A stretch of DNA of 64,000 bases from an uncultured Helicobacteraceae bacterium (lineage in GTDB: Bacteria; Campylobacterota; Campylobacteria; Campylobacterales; Helicobacteraceae): positions 248,001-312,000 of the forward strand of contig CALUTR010000002.1 of NCBI GenBank assembly GCA_944323755.1. The letters are read 5' to 3'. Of the stretch, positions 9,401-18,334 are shown in pieces (positions within the stretch are counted from its first letter, which is position 1; every line of letters begins with the position of its first letter). A program made the position numbers and the translations under genes. Under the pieces are notes generated by a model. It searched no databases. It had not been told where the DNA came from and was given only the letters and a program-made list of their open reading frames with translations.

Positions 9401-9429
9401 TTGACAAAAAAATTTTTAAGGATTAGAAT
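9401..9429 (+). promoter_or_regulatory. Near-consensus sigma70/80 promoter of tmRNA
   Basis: TTGACA at 9401-9406 and TAGAAT at 9424-9429 are separated by exactly 17 bases. Transcription would start near 9436, giving a leader of about 38 bases before the mature tmRNA end. A full -35 hexamer is unusual in Helicobacter, where -35 boxes are normally weak, and fits a highly expressed stable RNA. Confidence 0.7.
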
Positions 9430-9473
9430 AGCGAGGCTTTTTCATAAGCTTAATACTTGACTTGTTATGGTAT

Positions 9474-9849
9474 GGGGCTGATTTGGCGTTCGACAGGAAG
9501 TAGAAGGTAGGAATTGCATACCAGTTTGATTGACACTGTAAAATCATCACTTAAATTTAAACGCAAACAATAACAAATTAGCTCCAGCTTACGCAAGAGC
9601 AGCGTAAGTTTAATTTCCTTTATTTTTGGAGCAGAGTAAGTTTTGATTCTAGCTTAGATACTTATTCTTAAACTTTTGCTAGATAGCTATATATTAGTTG
9701 CTTTGATAATATATAGTAAAATTTACAAAGCAGCTTGTATGTTATTAAAGCTCGTAATATACTTGTATTTTAGAGCTTTGCTTTAAGTATGTCGAGGTTT
9801 CTATTAGTCTATTTTTTGGACTGGGGTTCGATCCCCCACAGCTCCACCA
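9474..9849 (+). ncRNA. ssrA: tmRNA (transfer-messenger RNA)
   Basis: The RNA rescues stalled ribosomes by acting first as tRNA-Ala and then as mRNA for a degradation tag. The 5' end GGGGCTG (9474-9480) pairs with CAGCTCC before the 3' A-CCA (ending 9849), and a T arm GGTTCGATCC is present. The tag frame starts at the GCA at 9563 and ends at TAA 9605-9607. It encodes ANNNKLAPAYARAA, close to Campylobacterota tags such as the H. pylori VNNTDYAPAYAKAA but with ARAA at the end. The total of 376 bases is normal. Confidence 0.95.
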
Positions 9850-9884
9850 AAATGTTTTTAATTATTTAAAATATAGGATATAAA

Positions 9885-11633
9885 ATGCTACAACAAGACT
9901 TACTAAATGATCTAACAATCAATTTCAATAAAAGCTTACGAGAGATTAAGATTCTAGCGATACGCTATGACAAGGAGCTTCTATTATATCTTTTAGAAGA
10001 AAGTATTTATAAAGATGAGTTTAAAAGTCGCTTTTTTATAAAGATTAATCAAAATTGCATTTTCAAGCTAGATGATTTTATAACATTTTTAAATCTTAAT
10101 ATTTTAGATAATAGCTATACACAATACAGCAATAAAATAGGATTAGCCTCTAAAAATAAATTCCTAAAAGCAAGCAATGAAGTGGTGCTAAATTTTGCTT
10201 TTAAAGATGGTGTTATCAAAGGCGGACAAAGCAAGGATGAGCAAAAAACACAAGAAATATTTTTCAATGAAATATTAGCTCGTGATGAGATAGATGTCTT
10301 ATTTGATAAAAAAGCTTTGCAAAACTTTGAACTCATAGGTGAAAATAATAATAGGGGGGGGCAGAATAGCTTAGAGAATGCCTTAAAAGATAAGGTAAAC
10401 CTGCTTATAAAAGGCAATAATTTACTAGCCCTTCATTCTTTAAAAAAACTCTATGCAAATCAAGTAAAATTAATCTACATCGATCCACCTTATAATACTG
10501 GCAACGATAGCTTTAATTATAATGATAGATTTAATCATTCTACTTGGCTAACCTTTATGAAAAATCGCCTTGAAATTGCTAGAGAATTTTTAAGAGATGA
10601 TGGAAGTATATATATTAATATTGATTACAATGAAGTACATTATTTAAAGGTATTAATGGATGAAATTTTTGGTAGGGATAATTTTATTACGCAAATAATA
10701 TGGAGGATGGGATTTGTAAGTGGATATAAAACAATTGCTAATAAATATATTAGAAATTATGATTGTATTCTATTTTATTCTAAGCAAGAAAATAACTATT
10801 TATTCAATAAAAGATATATACATAATAAAGATTTTGCACCTATATTAAACAAAGGTGAAATTAATAATATTTTTAAAAATTTTAAGTTTGATTTGAATTT
10901 ACAAGAAAGTTTTTATAATTATGTAAATCATGAAATGAGAAATGATAAATATGCTATTGAAGATACGTGGAACTGCAATAAATGGGATAAATTAAATTCA
11001 GTTGCAATAGATAATGCTACTTCAAGATTAGAAGAAACTGTGGTTTATCATAATGATAATTTTAAAGGACAAAAACCTGAAGCTCTATTGCAAAGAATTA
11101 TAGAATCAAGTACAAACGAAAACGACATAGTAATGGACTTTTTTGCAGGAAGTGGCACCACTTTGGCTGTGGCTCATAAAATGAAACGCAGGTGGATAGG
11201 TATAGAACAAATGGACTATATAGAATCTATCACAAAAGAAAGACTTAAAAAAGTCATAGAAGGTGAGCAAGGTGGCATTTCTAAGGTAGTAAATTGGAGT
11301 GGTGGTGGAAGCTTTGTCTATGCTGAGCTTATGCCACTTAATGCAATCTATAAAGAAAAAATACAAAATATAAATGATGAAAAAGAGCTAGAAAATATCT
11401 ATAAAGATTTAGAATCTAAAGCCTTTTTAGATTATCGTGTGGATTTACAAGAAATACTCAAAGATAGAGATTTTAGAGATTTAGCATTTGATGAGAAAAA
11501 GCAAATCTTAAAGCTTATTTTAGATTCTAATATGGATTATGTCTTATATGGGGATATAGAAGATGAAGATTATGCCATAGATAAAGACACAATCAAGCTT
11601 AATAAAACATTCTATGGAGAAAATAATGAGTAA
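9885..11633 (+). CDS. mod: Type III DNA adenine methyltransferase (Mod), phase-variable, ON
   Basis: Mod is the recognition and methylation subunit of a type III restriction-modification system and works alone as a methyltransferase. The 582-residue protein has the beta-class order: catalytic DPPY at residues 200-203 ([10 protein letters not shown]), then a target-recognition region (about 265-385), then the AdoMet-binding DFFAGSGTT near 418. A run of eight G at 10354-10361 sits at codons 157-159 and is in frame, so the gene is ON. Loss or gain of one G gives a stop within six codons. The recognition region is more AT-rich than its flanks. The res gene follows with an 8-base overlap. The gene lies directly after tmRNA. 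Its methylation target is unknown. Confidence 0.92.
   Translation: MLQQDLLNDLTINFNKSLREIKILAIRYDKELLLYLLEESIYKDEFKSRFFIKINQNCIFKLDDFITFLNLNILDNSYTQYSNKIGLASKNKFLKASNEVVLNFAFKDGVIKGGQSKDEQKTQEIFFNEILARDEIDVLFDKKALQNFELIGENNNRGGQNSLENALKDKVNLLIKGNNLLALHSLKKLYANQVKLIYIDPPYNTGNDSFNYNDRFNHSTWLTFMKNRLEIAREFLRDDGSIYINIDYNEVHYLKVLMDEIFGRDNFITQIIWRMGFVSGYKTIANKYIRNYDCILFYSKQENNYLFNKRYIHNKDFAPILNKGEINNIFKNFKFDLNLQESFYNYVNHEMRNDKYAIEDTWNCNKWDKLNSVAIDNATSRLEETVVYHNDNFKGQKPEALLQRIIESSTNENDIVMDFFAGSGTTLAVAHKMKRRWIGIEQMDYIESITKERLKKVIEGEQGGISKVVNWSGGGSFVYAELMPLNAIYKEKIQNINDEKELENIYKDLESKAFLDYRVDLQEILKDRDFRDLAFDEKKQILKLILDSNMDYVLYGDIEDEDYAIDKDTIKLNKTFYGENNE
10354..10361 (+). repeat. G8 homopolymer tract inside mod
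   Basis: Eight consecutive G lie within the coding sequence, read AGG-GGG-GGG-C. With nine G the frame runs into TAG two codons later, and with seven G into TAG three codons after the tract. Slipped-strand changes here would act as an ON/OFF switch for the methyltransferase. Confidence 0.9.
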
Positions 11634-14172
11634 TAAAAAGCTATATGAATCTTTACAAGAAGAATTTGGTAAAAGAGGCATAGAACAGATAGAAATTCCT
11701 TTTTATATAAAGGAAAATCTATCAAGAGAGCTTAGAATCTATCAAGAAAAAGCGCTCAAGTATTATTATGCAAATGGAGAATCCATAAAGCAAAGACATA
11801 TAATGTTTAATATGGCAACAGGCAGTGGCAAGACACTTATAATGGCAGCTTTAATGCTTGATTGCTACAAGAAAGGATATAGAAATTTTATATTTTTTGT
11901 AAATTCCACTTCAATCTTAGAAAAAACCAAAGCAAATTTTGCTAATAAATATTCAAGTAAATATCTCTTTAAAGAAAATATAAATATAGATTCTAAAAAT
12001 GTAGAAATTAACATAATTAACAATTTTTTTGAAAGTAAAGATGAATGCATAAATATATATTTTACCACTATACAAGCTTTATTTTCTCTTTTTAAAAATG
12101 AGAGAGAAAATTCTTTAAGCTTTGAAGATTTAAAAGAACAAAAGCTTGTGTTTTTAGCCGATGAAGCACATCATTTAAATAGTAATACTAAAAATAAAAG
12201 TGAGAATGAGCTTAAAGAGGGCTGGGAGACTATCATCAAAAAAGCCTATGAAAGCAATAATGACAATTTGTTGTTTGAATTTAGCGCTACAATCCCGCAA
12301 GAACAAAATGTTTTGGAAAAATATCAAGATAAAATCATTTATGAATACACTTTAAAAGAATTTTGTAAAGAGGGGTATTCTAAAAGAATCTTTTTAATGA
12401 AATATGATAGCCATAATATTCAAGATAGATTTCTAGGTGGAATCCTCTCAAGCCTATATAGAGAATTACTAGCAATTAAGAATGGGATCTCACTAAAACC
12501 TGTGGTGCTATTTAAAAGCGATGGAATCACAAATTCAAATAAAAATCAAGCAGATTTTATTAAATTCATAGATAGTTTAGATTCTCATACAATAAGTGAT
12601 TTTTATAAAAATATCAATGCTAAAGAAAATGAACTTCTAGCAAGGAGCTTAGAATTCTTTAAAAGAGAGTATCAAGATTCTTATGCAAATATCATCGTAA
12701 ATTTTTTAAAAAATAATTTTAAAGCACTCTATATACTCAATACTAATGATGATAAAGAACTCATAAAAAATCAAATATTACTTAATAACTTAGAGGATAT
12801 AAATAATCAAATACGGATTATTTTTGCCGTAGATAAGCTCAATGAAGGTTGGGATGTGCTAAATCTCTTTGATATTGTGCGACTTGGAAATAATAAATCA
12901 AGTAAAGCAGTAACCACTAAAGAAGCACAGCTTATAGGAAGAGGTGCAAGATATTATCCAATGGAAAGCACAAAATTAGAATTTAGCCTTGAGGATAAAT
13001 ACAAAAGAAAGTTTGATAATGATATAGAAAATGAATTAAGCATATTAGAAAGGTTAAGCTACCATACGATAAATGAGATTCAATTTATCGAGGAATTAAA
13101 CAAAACTATGACTGAACAAGGGATCTTAGTAGATTCTCCAAAAGAGAGGATAGAACTTATCCCAAATAAAGAATTACAACATATGACAAAAAATAAAATA
13201 TACTATGCAAAAAACAAAAGAGTAAAAAAGCTAGAAATACAACAACAATCTAATGCTAGAGAAATAAAACTAAAGATCGAATATATAAGCGTGCCTCTTT
13301 TCTCAAATCACATCAAAGAAGATGAAGAGAAATTCAAACAAAAATTACAAGAAAATGATCTTCAAAAAATAGAAAGCTTAAAAAATATAGAAACAAAATA
13401 TTTTCTAAAAGCTATGAATATGCTAGATATAAACTTTAAAGATCTAAAAAAAGATTTTAATTTTAATAGCAAGAGAGATTTTATAGAAAATTATTTGCAA
13501 AATATTCGTGTGAGTTTTTCTAAAAAGCAAGAATTTAGCGTAGAAAACAACCTAAACATTGCAAAATTTATCATAGAAAATTTCAAAACAATAAAACAAA
13601 TGATAAAACAAGAATATGAAGTTGATGATTTTAGATGTCAGGTGTTAAATCTAAATAAAAGAATTATCTTTAAAAATAAAAGAGAGATGAAAGATTCAAT
13701 ATATACTTGGCTTTACTACGATAAATATAGCATTGATAGTAATCTAGAACAAGAATTTTTAAATTTTATAGAAAGTGAAAAAGAAATAATAAATAAAGCA
13801 TTCAAAGAATGGTTTATTATAAGAAATGATGGTTTTGAAGAGTTTAAAATATTTGATAATCGCAAAGATGAGCCAACCTATGGATTTGGATTTGAGCCTG
13901 ATTTTATATTGTTTGGTAAAAAAATAGATAGTAATGATGATTTTATAAGTATTCAATGCTTTATAGAAACAAAAGGAGAGCTTCTAAAAGAAAACGATGC
14001 TTGGAAAGAAGAGTTTTTAATGATGATTAAAAATCAACAAATAGAGATAAATGATAAAACAGAGATTCAAAGCACGCTCACCATTGATTCGCTTCCATTT
14101 TTTATCAGTCAAAAGGGGCAAAATAATAATTTCATCAATGATTTTATGATATTTTGTAATCACAAACAATGA
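11626..14172 (+). CDS. res: Type III restriction endonuclease subunit (Res)
   Basis: Res provides ATP-dependent translocation and DNA cleavage together with Mod. The SF2 helicase N-terminus shows Walker A TGSGKT (residues 65-70), DEAHH (179-183), a SAT motif III, and a later [11 protein letters not shown] motif VI. The C-terminal PD-(D/E)xK nuclease is visible as PDF (Asp 759) and ETK (781-783), so catalytic residues appear intact. I place the start at 11626 because GGAG at 11616-11619 is correctly spaced for it; an upstream ATG at 11614 would add four residues. It overlaps the mod stop by 8 bases, implying translational coupling, and ends directly against the thyX stop on the other strand. 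Confidence 0.92.
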   Translation: MSNKKLYESLQEEFGKRGIEQIEIPFYIKENLSRELRIYQEKALKYYYANGESIKQRHIMFNMATGSGKTLIMAALMLDCYKKGYRNFIFFVNSTSILEKTKANFANKYSSKYLFKENINIDSKNVEINIINNFFESKDECINIYFTTIQALFSLFKNERENSLSFEDLKEQKLVFLADEAHHLNSNTKNKSENELKEGWETIIKKAYESNNDNLLFEFSATIPQEQNVLEKYQDKIIYEYTLKEFCKEGYSKRIFLMKYDSHNIQDRFLGGILSSLYRELLAIKNGISLKPVVLFKSDGITNSNKNQADFIKFIDSLDSHTISDFYKNINAKENELLARSLEFFKREYQDSYANIIVNFLKNNFKALYILNTNDDKELIKNQILLNNLEDINNQIRIIFAVDKLNEGWDVLNLFDIVRLGNNKSSKAVTTKEAQLIGRGARYYPMESTKLEFSLEDKYKRKFDNDIENELSILERLSYHTINEIQFIEELNKTMTEQGILVDSPKERIELIPNKELQHMTKNKIYYAKNKRVKKLEIQQQSNAREIKLKIEYISVPLFSNHIKEDEEKFKQKLQENDLQKIESLKNIETKYFLKAMNMLDINFKDLKKDFNFNSKRDFIENYLQNIRVSFSKKQEFSVENNLNIAKFIIENFKTIKQMIKQEYEVDDFRCQVLNLNKRIIFKNKREMKDSIYTWLYYDKYSIDSNLEQEFLNFIESEKEIINKAFKEWFIIRNDGFEEFKIFDNRKDEPTYGFGFEPDFILFGKKIDSNDDFISIQCFIETKGELLKENDAWKEEFLMMIKNQQIEINDKTEIQSTLTIDSLPFFISQKGQNNNFINDFMIFCNHKQ

Positions 14173-14790
14173 TTATTGAATACAATCTTCAAAAATATAC
14201 CTATGATCACTAGGCAATGTTTGGTATAGATTATTTGCTAAATCTCTAATCTCCCATAATGCACTTTTAGAGCTTCGCAATTCTAAAAAATTTTGCAAAC
14301 TCCTTGCATTGATAGTCCAAGTTAATTCTGTTTTGTATGATTCAGGAAGGCAATATTTTGCAATATCAAGGCTTACATTTTCAAGCAATATCAACCTTAG
14401 ATTTTCTAATGCTTGCATGCTTGCTTCATTTACCTTATCATTACTTGTAAAAACTAAATATTTCTTTGCTCTTTGCATATTTTCTTGTAATGGTAAAAAG
14501 CTAGATTCTAACTTTAACTCCTTTAGTGTATATCGTGTCGATTTCACACTAAGTGATGCCACTCTATGTCGTGATAATTCTTGCAATAACGCACGAGAAA
14601 TTCCCTTAATATAAAATGTATAATATAAATGCTCTAGCGTTGATTTATGCTTATTTTTATTACCAACTCTATCAATCAAAGCTCTATCCATTTCTCCACC
14701 ACAATCACCTTTATCAAAGCTCTGCCAACAAGTCCTAATTGCGTGAGAACATACGCTCAATGGAGTATAATTTAAAAGTGTGATTTGCAC
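14173..14790 (-). CDS. thyX: Flavin-dependent thymidylate synthase ThyX
   Basis: ThyX methylates dUMP to dTMP using methylene-tetrahydrofolate, FAD and NADPH, and replaces ThyA in Helicobacter. The signature RHRVASLSVKSTRY (about residues 78-91) matches the RHRxxSxxxxSxR motif, and STLEHLYYTF near residue 48 is also conserved. No ATG is available. A GTG at 14790 is well placed behind AGGAG, with a TTG one codon upstream as the alternative. The product is 205 residues. Its stop codon abuts the res stop with no spacer. ftsW lies immediately upstream, so the two may be co-transcribed. Confidence 0.95.
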   Translation of the reverse strand: MQITLLNYTPLSVCSHAIRTCWQSFDKGDCGGEMDRALIDRVGNKNKHKSTLEHLYYTFYIKGISRALLQELSRHRVASLSVKSTRYTLKELKLESSFLPLQENMQRAKKYLVFTSNDKVNEASMQALENLRLILLENVSLDIAKYCLPESYKTELTWTINARSLQNFLELRSSKSALWEIRDLANNLYQTLPSDHRYIFEDCIQ

Positions 14791-14801
14791 CAAGATCTCC
14801 T

Positions 14802-15956
14802 TTATTTTATAGTTCTACTTATGGATAATACCATACCAATTGCTATACAAGTAGCAATGATGGCACTACCACCATAACTTAAAAACGGCACAGCCATACC
14901 TTTTATAGGTATGATTCCAGTGATACCAAAAGCATTAATCAGTAATGAAACAGAAAACATTACCGTTACACCAACACAAAATAATGAATAGACATTATTT
15001 TTTGTTCTATTTGCAATTTTTAAGATTCTATGTAAAATTAATGCAAAAAGTAGTAAAAATACCACAAATCCAATTATACCTTGCTCTTCTATCAATCCAG
15101 CTAGAACTGCATCTGTATGCACTTCGCTCAAAAATCCAAGCTTTATTACACCATTCCCAAAAGATGTCCCAAAAATCCCACCATTATCCATAGCAGAAAT
15201 TGAGTAAAACACTTGATATGGCTCTGGAGTATTTTCTATTCTCATACGCTGTGCTAAATCGTTTGGAAAAATTGACAACACTAAATCTTGAATACTACCC
15301 CACCAAGTTTTTACCCTTGCTATTCTATGATCACTAGTTATAATAGATGTTATCATAAATGCCAAAGCAAGAGAGAAAAGTATGCCTATAGTTTTCAAGC
15401 TACCCCCTGCAAAAAAGAGCATAGCACTTAAAATAATCGCCATTAAAACGACCTGTCCTAAATCATTTTGTGCAGAGGCAATAAAAAATATAATAATGCT
15501 AAATACAAGCAAATACGGAATCAATGCGGAAAATTCAGATAAAATTGTCCTCTTTTTTCCAACAAATTTTCTAGAAAAACTCCAAGCTAAAAACACTATG
15601 AAACCAATTTTAAAAAATTCAGTTGGAGCAAGTGAAAATCCAGGCAATCTAATCCATCTTTTTGCGCCACCAGCACTACTTGCAATACTATCTGGTAAAA
15701 ATGGCATAGAAATGATCAAAATCATAGAAACAAATAATATTAAAAATCCAAAACTATAAAATAACTTTGATGGATTAATTTGTGAAAATATCCACATAAT
15801 CAAAATTCCAATCACCACTGCAAATAATTGTCGAATAAAAAAATGAAACTCTCCATATCCATAAAAATCTACCGCATAGACACTTAATGAATATGTCAAA
15901 ACCGTGCTAAAAGACAATACAAAAACAGAAAAATAAAATATTTTTTTATCAGCCAA
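14802..15956 (-). CDS. ftsW: Peptidoglycan glycosyltransferase / division protein FtsW
   Basis: This 384-residue SEDS-family membrane protein polymerises septal peptidoglycan with its partner penicillin-binding protein. About ten membrane segments are visible. Family motifs include PTEFFKIGFIVFLAW and the large-loop HTDAVLAGLIEEQG, and the C-terminal PFLSYGGSAIIATCIAIG is typical of FtsW rather than RodA. Length matches H. pylori FtsW. The frame has no upstream ATG. It appears to start at a TTG (15956) followed by ADKKIF, and the next Met is well inside the first membrane segments. It lies just upstream of thyX on the same strand. Confidence 0.9.
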   Translation of the reverse strand: MADKKIFYFSVFVLSFSTVLTYSLSVYAVDFYGYGEFHFFIRQLFAVVIGILIMWIFSQINPSKLFYSFGFLILFVSMILIISMPFLPDSIASSAGGAKRWIRLPGFSLAPTEFFKIGFIVFLAWSFSRKFVGKKRTILSEFSALIPYLLVFSIIIFFIASAQNDLGQVVLMAIILSAMLFFAGGSLKTIGILFSLALAFMITSIITSDHRIARVKTWWGSIQDLVLSIFPNDLAQRMRIENTPEPYQVFYSISAMDNGGIFGTSFGNGVIKLGFLSEVHTDAVLAGLIEEQGIIGFVVFLLLFALILHRILKIANRTKNNVYSLFCVGVTVMFSVSLLINAFGITGIIPIKGMAVPFLSYGGSAIIATCIAIGMVLSISRTIK

Positions 15957-16020
15957 AGTTTAAAAACCTTAAGAATATTTATTAAATTAATAATTTTAGA
16001 ATTCAAGATTCTATCAAATT

Positions 16021-17781
16021 TTAATGCATTTTAGATTTTCGTTTTAGTATCTCATCTATCAAGTCACTTGAAGCATTATTGATATTTTCAAATGATCCAA
16101 AATAATTAAGTAGTTTATTTACCTGTGCTTTTGTGTAGCTGCCTTGTAGCATATTTTTTGTCTTTTTTTGTCTATGAAAAGTTATGGCATATCTATGAGC
16201 CTCATCTCTTAATTTTTGTAAAAACAACAATCTCTCATCATTTTTGTTTAACTTAAATTCAAAATCCTTTGACCGCAAAATATCATTTGCACCACCTTTT
16301 GATCTATAAGCCTTAAAATCAACCTTTTCTTTTGCAATAGCTACCACATCTACATTTGCGCCACTTGATTTTAGCACCTCTAATGCTATGTTTATCTGAC
16401 CTTTACCACCATCAATTAGCCACAAATCTGGGGGTGGAGTAGAGGAGAAGTCATTTGATCTCCTACTTAGCAACTCTTGCATTTGTGAGTATTCATCAAA
16501 CCCTTTTAGATTATATCTCCTATAGCTATCTTTTTTAAACTCACCATCTTGCGCTACGATCATACCACCTACAATAGATGAAGCATTATGATGACTAGTA
16601 TCAAAAACCTCTATTCTATATGGTGTATTTTCTAGCTTTAGAAGTGATTTAATAGATTCTAATAACAAATCATCACTATTATTCTCTGAAATATTCTTTG
16701 CATTATTTAGTGCTAATTCTATGAGAATCTTTTGTTCTTTATTTTTTGGATTTGTTATTGTGATTTTTTTATTACTTTGTATCAAGGATAAAATCTCATC
16801 TTTAGAATCTAAATTAATCGGTAGCAAAATAGAATCTAAATTCAAAGCTGAATTGTGCTTATAGTGATTAATCAAAGCTTGAGAATACAAATAATTCAAA
16901 TCAACATCATTGTCATTATGATTGATAAAATAATAATCACTTGAAGTAATCTTACCATCACGCATAAACATCTTGATAACTACGCTTTTTTTACTATTGT
17001 TATGATGGATTGCAAATATATCAAAATTATAGAGTTTTGCTAGATCGACACTGCTAATATTTGAAATTTGACTTATTTTTTTTATTCTAAACTTTAAAAT
17101 GTTTGCCTCTTCAAATCGCAATTCATCTGCTAAAGAAAACATTTTTGCTTGCAGTAATTCCACTAATTTATTTGGATCTTTTAATAAGATAATTGCTTGA
17201 TTGATGATTTTTTTATACTCATCTTGAGTTATTTTACCTTCACAAGGAGCATAGCATCGATTTATCTGATAAAATAAACAAGCCTTTTTTTCTCTTAAGC
17301 AATTCTTTTTTTGTACAAGTGGTAGTAACTCATAAATACTATCTATAATATCTTTTATACCACTTGCATATGGACCAAAGTATAAAAAATCCTTATTATT
17401 TACAACTTTTCTAACAATCTCCAATCGTGGAAACAAAGAACTTCTATCTATCAAAATATATGGATAAGTCTTATCATCACGAAGTAAAATATTATATTTT
17501 GGCTTTAATTGTTTGATTAACGAATTCTCTAAAATAAGCGCATCTTGCTCGCTATCAACTATAATTGTTCTTATATATTTTATTTTTTGAACCATATTTG
17601 AGATTCTAGGGCTTAATTTTGCTGCAGGTCTAACTATGTTATCACTGATATTAAAATAACTACTAACACGCTTTTTTAGATTTTTTGCTTTTCCAATATA
17701 CAAAATCCTATCAAATTCATCAAAATATTGATAAATTCCGCTATTATGTGGAAGATTTCTTATACTATTTATTAGATTCAT
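16021..17781 (-). CDS. uvrC: Excinuclease ABC subunit C
   Basis: UvrC makes the two incisions flanking DNA damage after UvrAB loading. The 586-residue protein has the N-terminal GIY-YIG nuclease (SGIYQYFDEFDRILYIGKAKN), a UVR segment (LADELRFEEANILKFRI, about residue 205), and the RNase H-like second nuclease domain with FDTSHH and WLIDGGKGQ. A short helix-hairpin-helix end follows (QGSYTKAQVNKLLNYFGSF). Length is normal for Campylobacterota. The start overlaps the 3' end of the preceding hypothetical gene by 17 bases, so both belong to one transcript. Confidence 0.96.
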   Translation of the reverse strand: MNLINSIRNLPHNSGIYQYFDEFDRILYIGKAKNLKKRVSSYFNISDNIVRPAAKLSPRISNMVQKIKYIRTIIVDSEQDALILENSLIKQLKPKYNILLRDDKTYPYILIDRSSLFPRLEIVRKVVNNKDFLYFGPYASGIKDIIDSIYELLPLVQKKNCLREKKACLFYQINRCYAPCEGKITQDEYKKIINQAIILLKDPNKLVELLQAKMFSLADELRFEEANILKFRIKKISQISNISSVDLAKLYNFDIFAIHHNNSKKSVVIKMFMRDGKITSSDYYFINHNDNDVDLNYLYSQALINHYKHNSALNLDSILLPINLDSKDEILSLIQSNKKITITNPKNKEQKILIELALNNAKNISENNSDDLLLESIKSLLKLENTPYRIEVFDTSHHNASSIVGGMIVAQDGEFKKDSYRRYNLKGFDEYSQMQELLSRRSNDFSSTPPPDLWLIDGGKGQINIALEVLKSSGANVDVVAIAKEKVDFKAYRSKGGANDILRSKDFEFKLNKNDERLLFLQKLRDEAHRYAITFHRQKKTKNMLQGSYTKAQVNKLLNYFGSFENINNASSDLIDEILKRKSKMH

Positions 17782-18247
17782 TATTATTTTTTATCGCATT
17801 TTTTATAGCTAGAAATTCTGTTTTATATGGACCATTTTCATCAATGATAAAATCACCACTTGAACGCTCCTTGTAATACTCAATTACCTTATATTCTATA
17901 TCAATATCACCAATATCAAATCTATTTAAAATATTTTTAGGCAAATAAGCCTTTATATCTTTGATTCTATGTAATTTCTGAAATTGAACAGAATCTTGAT
18001 TTATTATCTTTAATTGCTCTAATGTATTTAGCATAATGATTTTTTTATAATTATTAAATTCGCTAACACTTGTTGGGTGGTCAAAAGCAAGAAGTAAAAT
18101 TTCATTTTTTATACTTGAATACATAAATGATTTTCTTAGATTATAAGGTAGTGTTGCAATTAATTTATTTATAATTTCAATTGTATATAAATTTTTAAAA
18201 TTATCTTGATTATAAAGATTGGAGATGATAGCTTGAAAATTCTTCAT
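17765..18247 (-). CDS. Conserved hypothetical protein upstream of uvrC (possibly DciA/DUF721-like)
   Basis: The 160-residue product has no signal peptide or membrane segment. Its first half (INKLIATLPYNLRKSFMYSSI, then NEILLLAFDHPTSVSEF) resembles the layout of DUF721/DciA proteins: a helical start, then a beta strand with a conserved HP-type turn, then a helix rich in Asn/Leu. DciA proteins load the replicative helicase. The similarity is from reading alone and weak. The second half is charged and unrecognised. The gene overlaps uvrC by 17 bases. Its 5' end overlaps, on the other strand, the start of a small lipoprotein gene. Confidence 0.55.
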   Translation of the reverse strand: MKNFQAIISNLYNQDNFKNLYTIEIINKLIATLPYNLRKSFMYSSIKNEILLLAFDHPTSVSEFNNYKKIIMLNTLEQLKIINQDSVQFQKLHRIKDIKAYLPKNILNRFDIGDIDIEYKVIEYYKERSSGDFIIDENGPYKTEFLAIKNAIKNNNESNK

Positions 18248-18334
18248 TTAGCGATTATAGCATATTTATTTTGTTTTACTGGCTGCGGATATAAAGCAGA
18301 TCCAATAAACACTCATAACATAGAATCTAAATAA
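18233..18334 (+). CDS. Small LptM-like lipoprotein upstream of nadB
   Basis: A 33-residue reading frame starts with TTG at 18233, eight bases after a GGAG at 18221-18224. It encodes a hydrophobic signal segment followed by a lipobox-like FTGC and then CGYKADP. The length, the CG(Y/L)K start of the mature part and the following proline resemble LptM (YifL), a small outer-membrane lipoprotein that assists the LPS translocon LptD. The stop codon lies directly before the nadB ATG, with no spacer, so the two are coupled. The first 15 bases overlap the 5' end of the gene on the opposite strand. Assignment to LptM is inference. Confidence 0.6.
   Translation: MKILHLAIIAYLFCFTGCGYKADPINTHNIESK

Noticed and set aside
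11614-11625. The upstream ATG at 11614 as start of res
   Set aside because: The GGAG at 11616-11619 overlaps it and is correctly spaced for the ATG at 11626.
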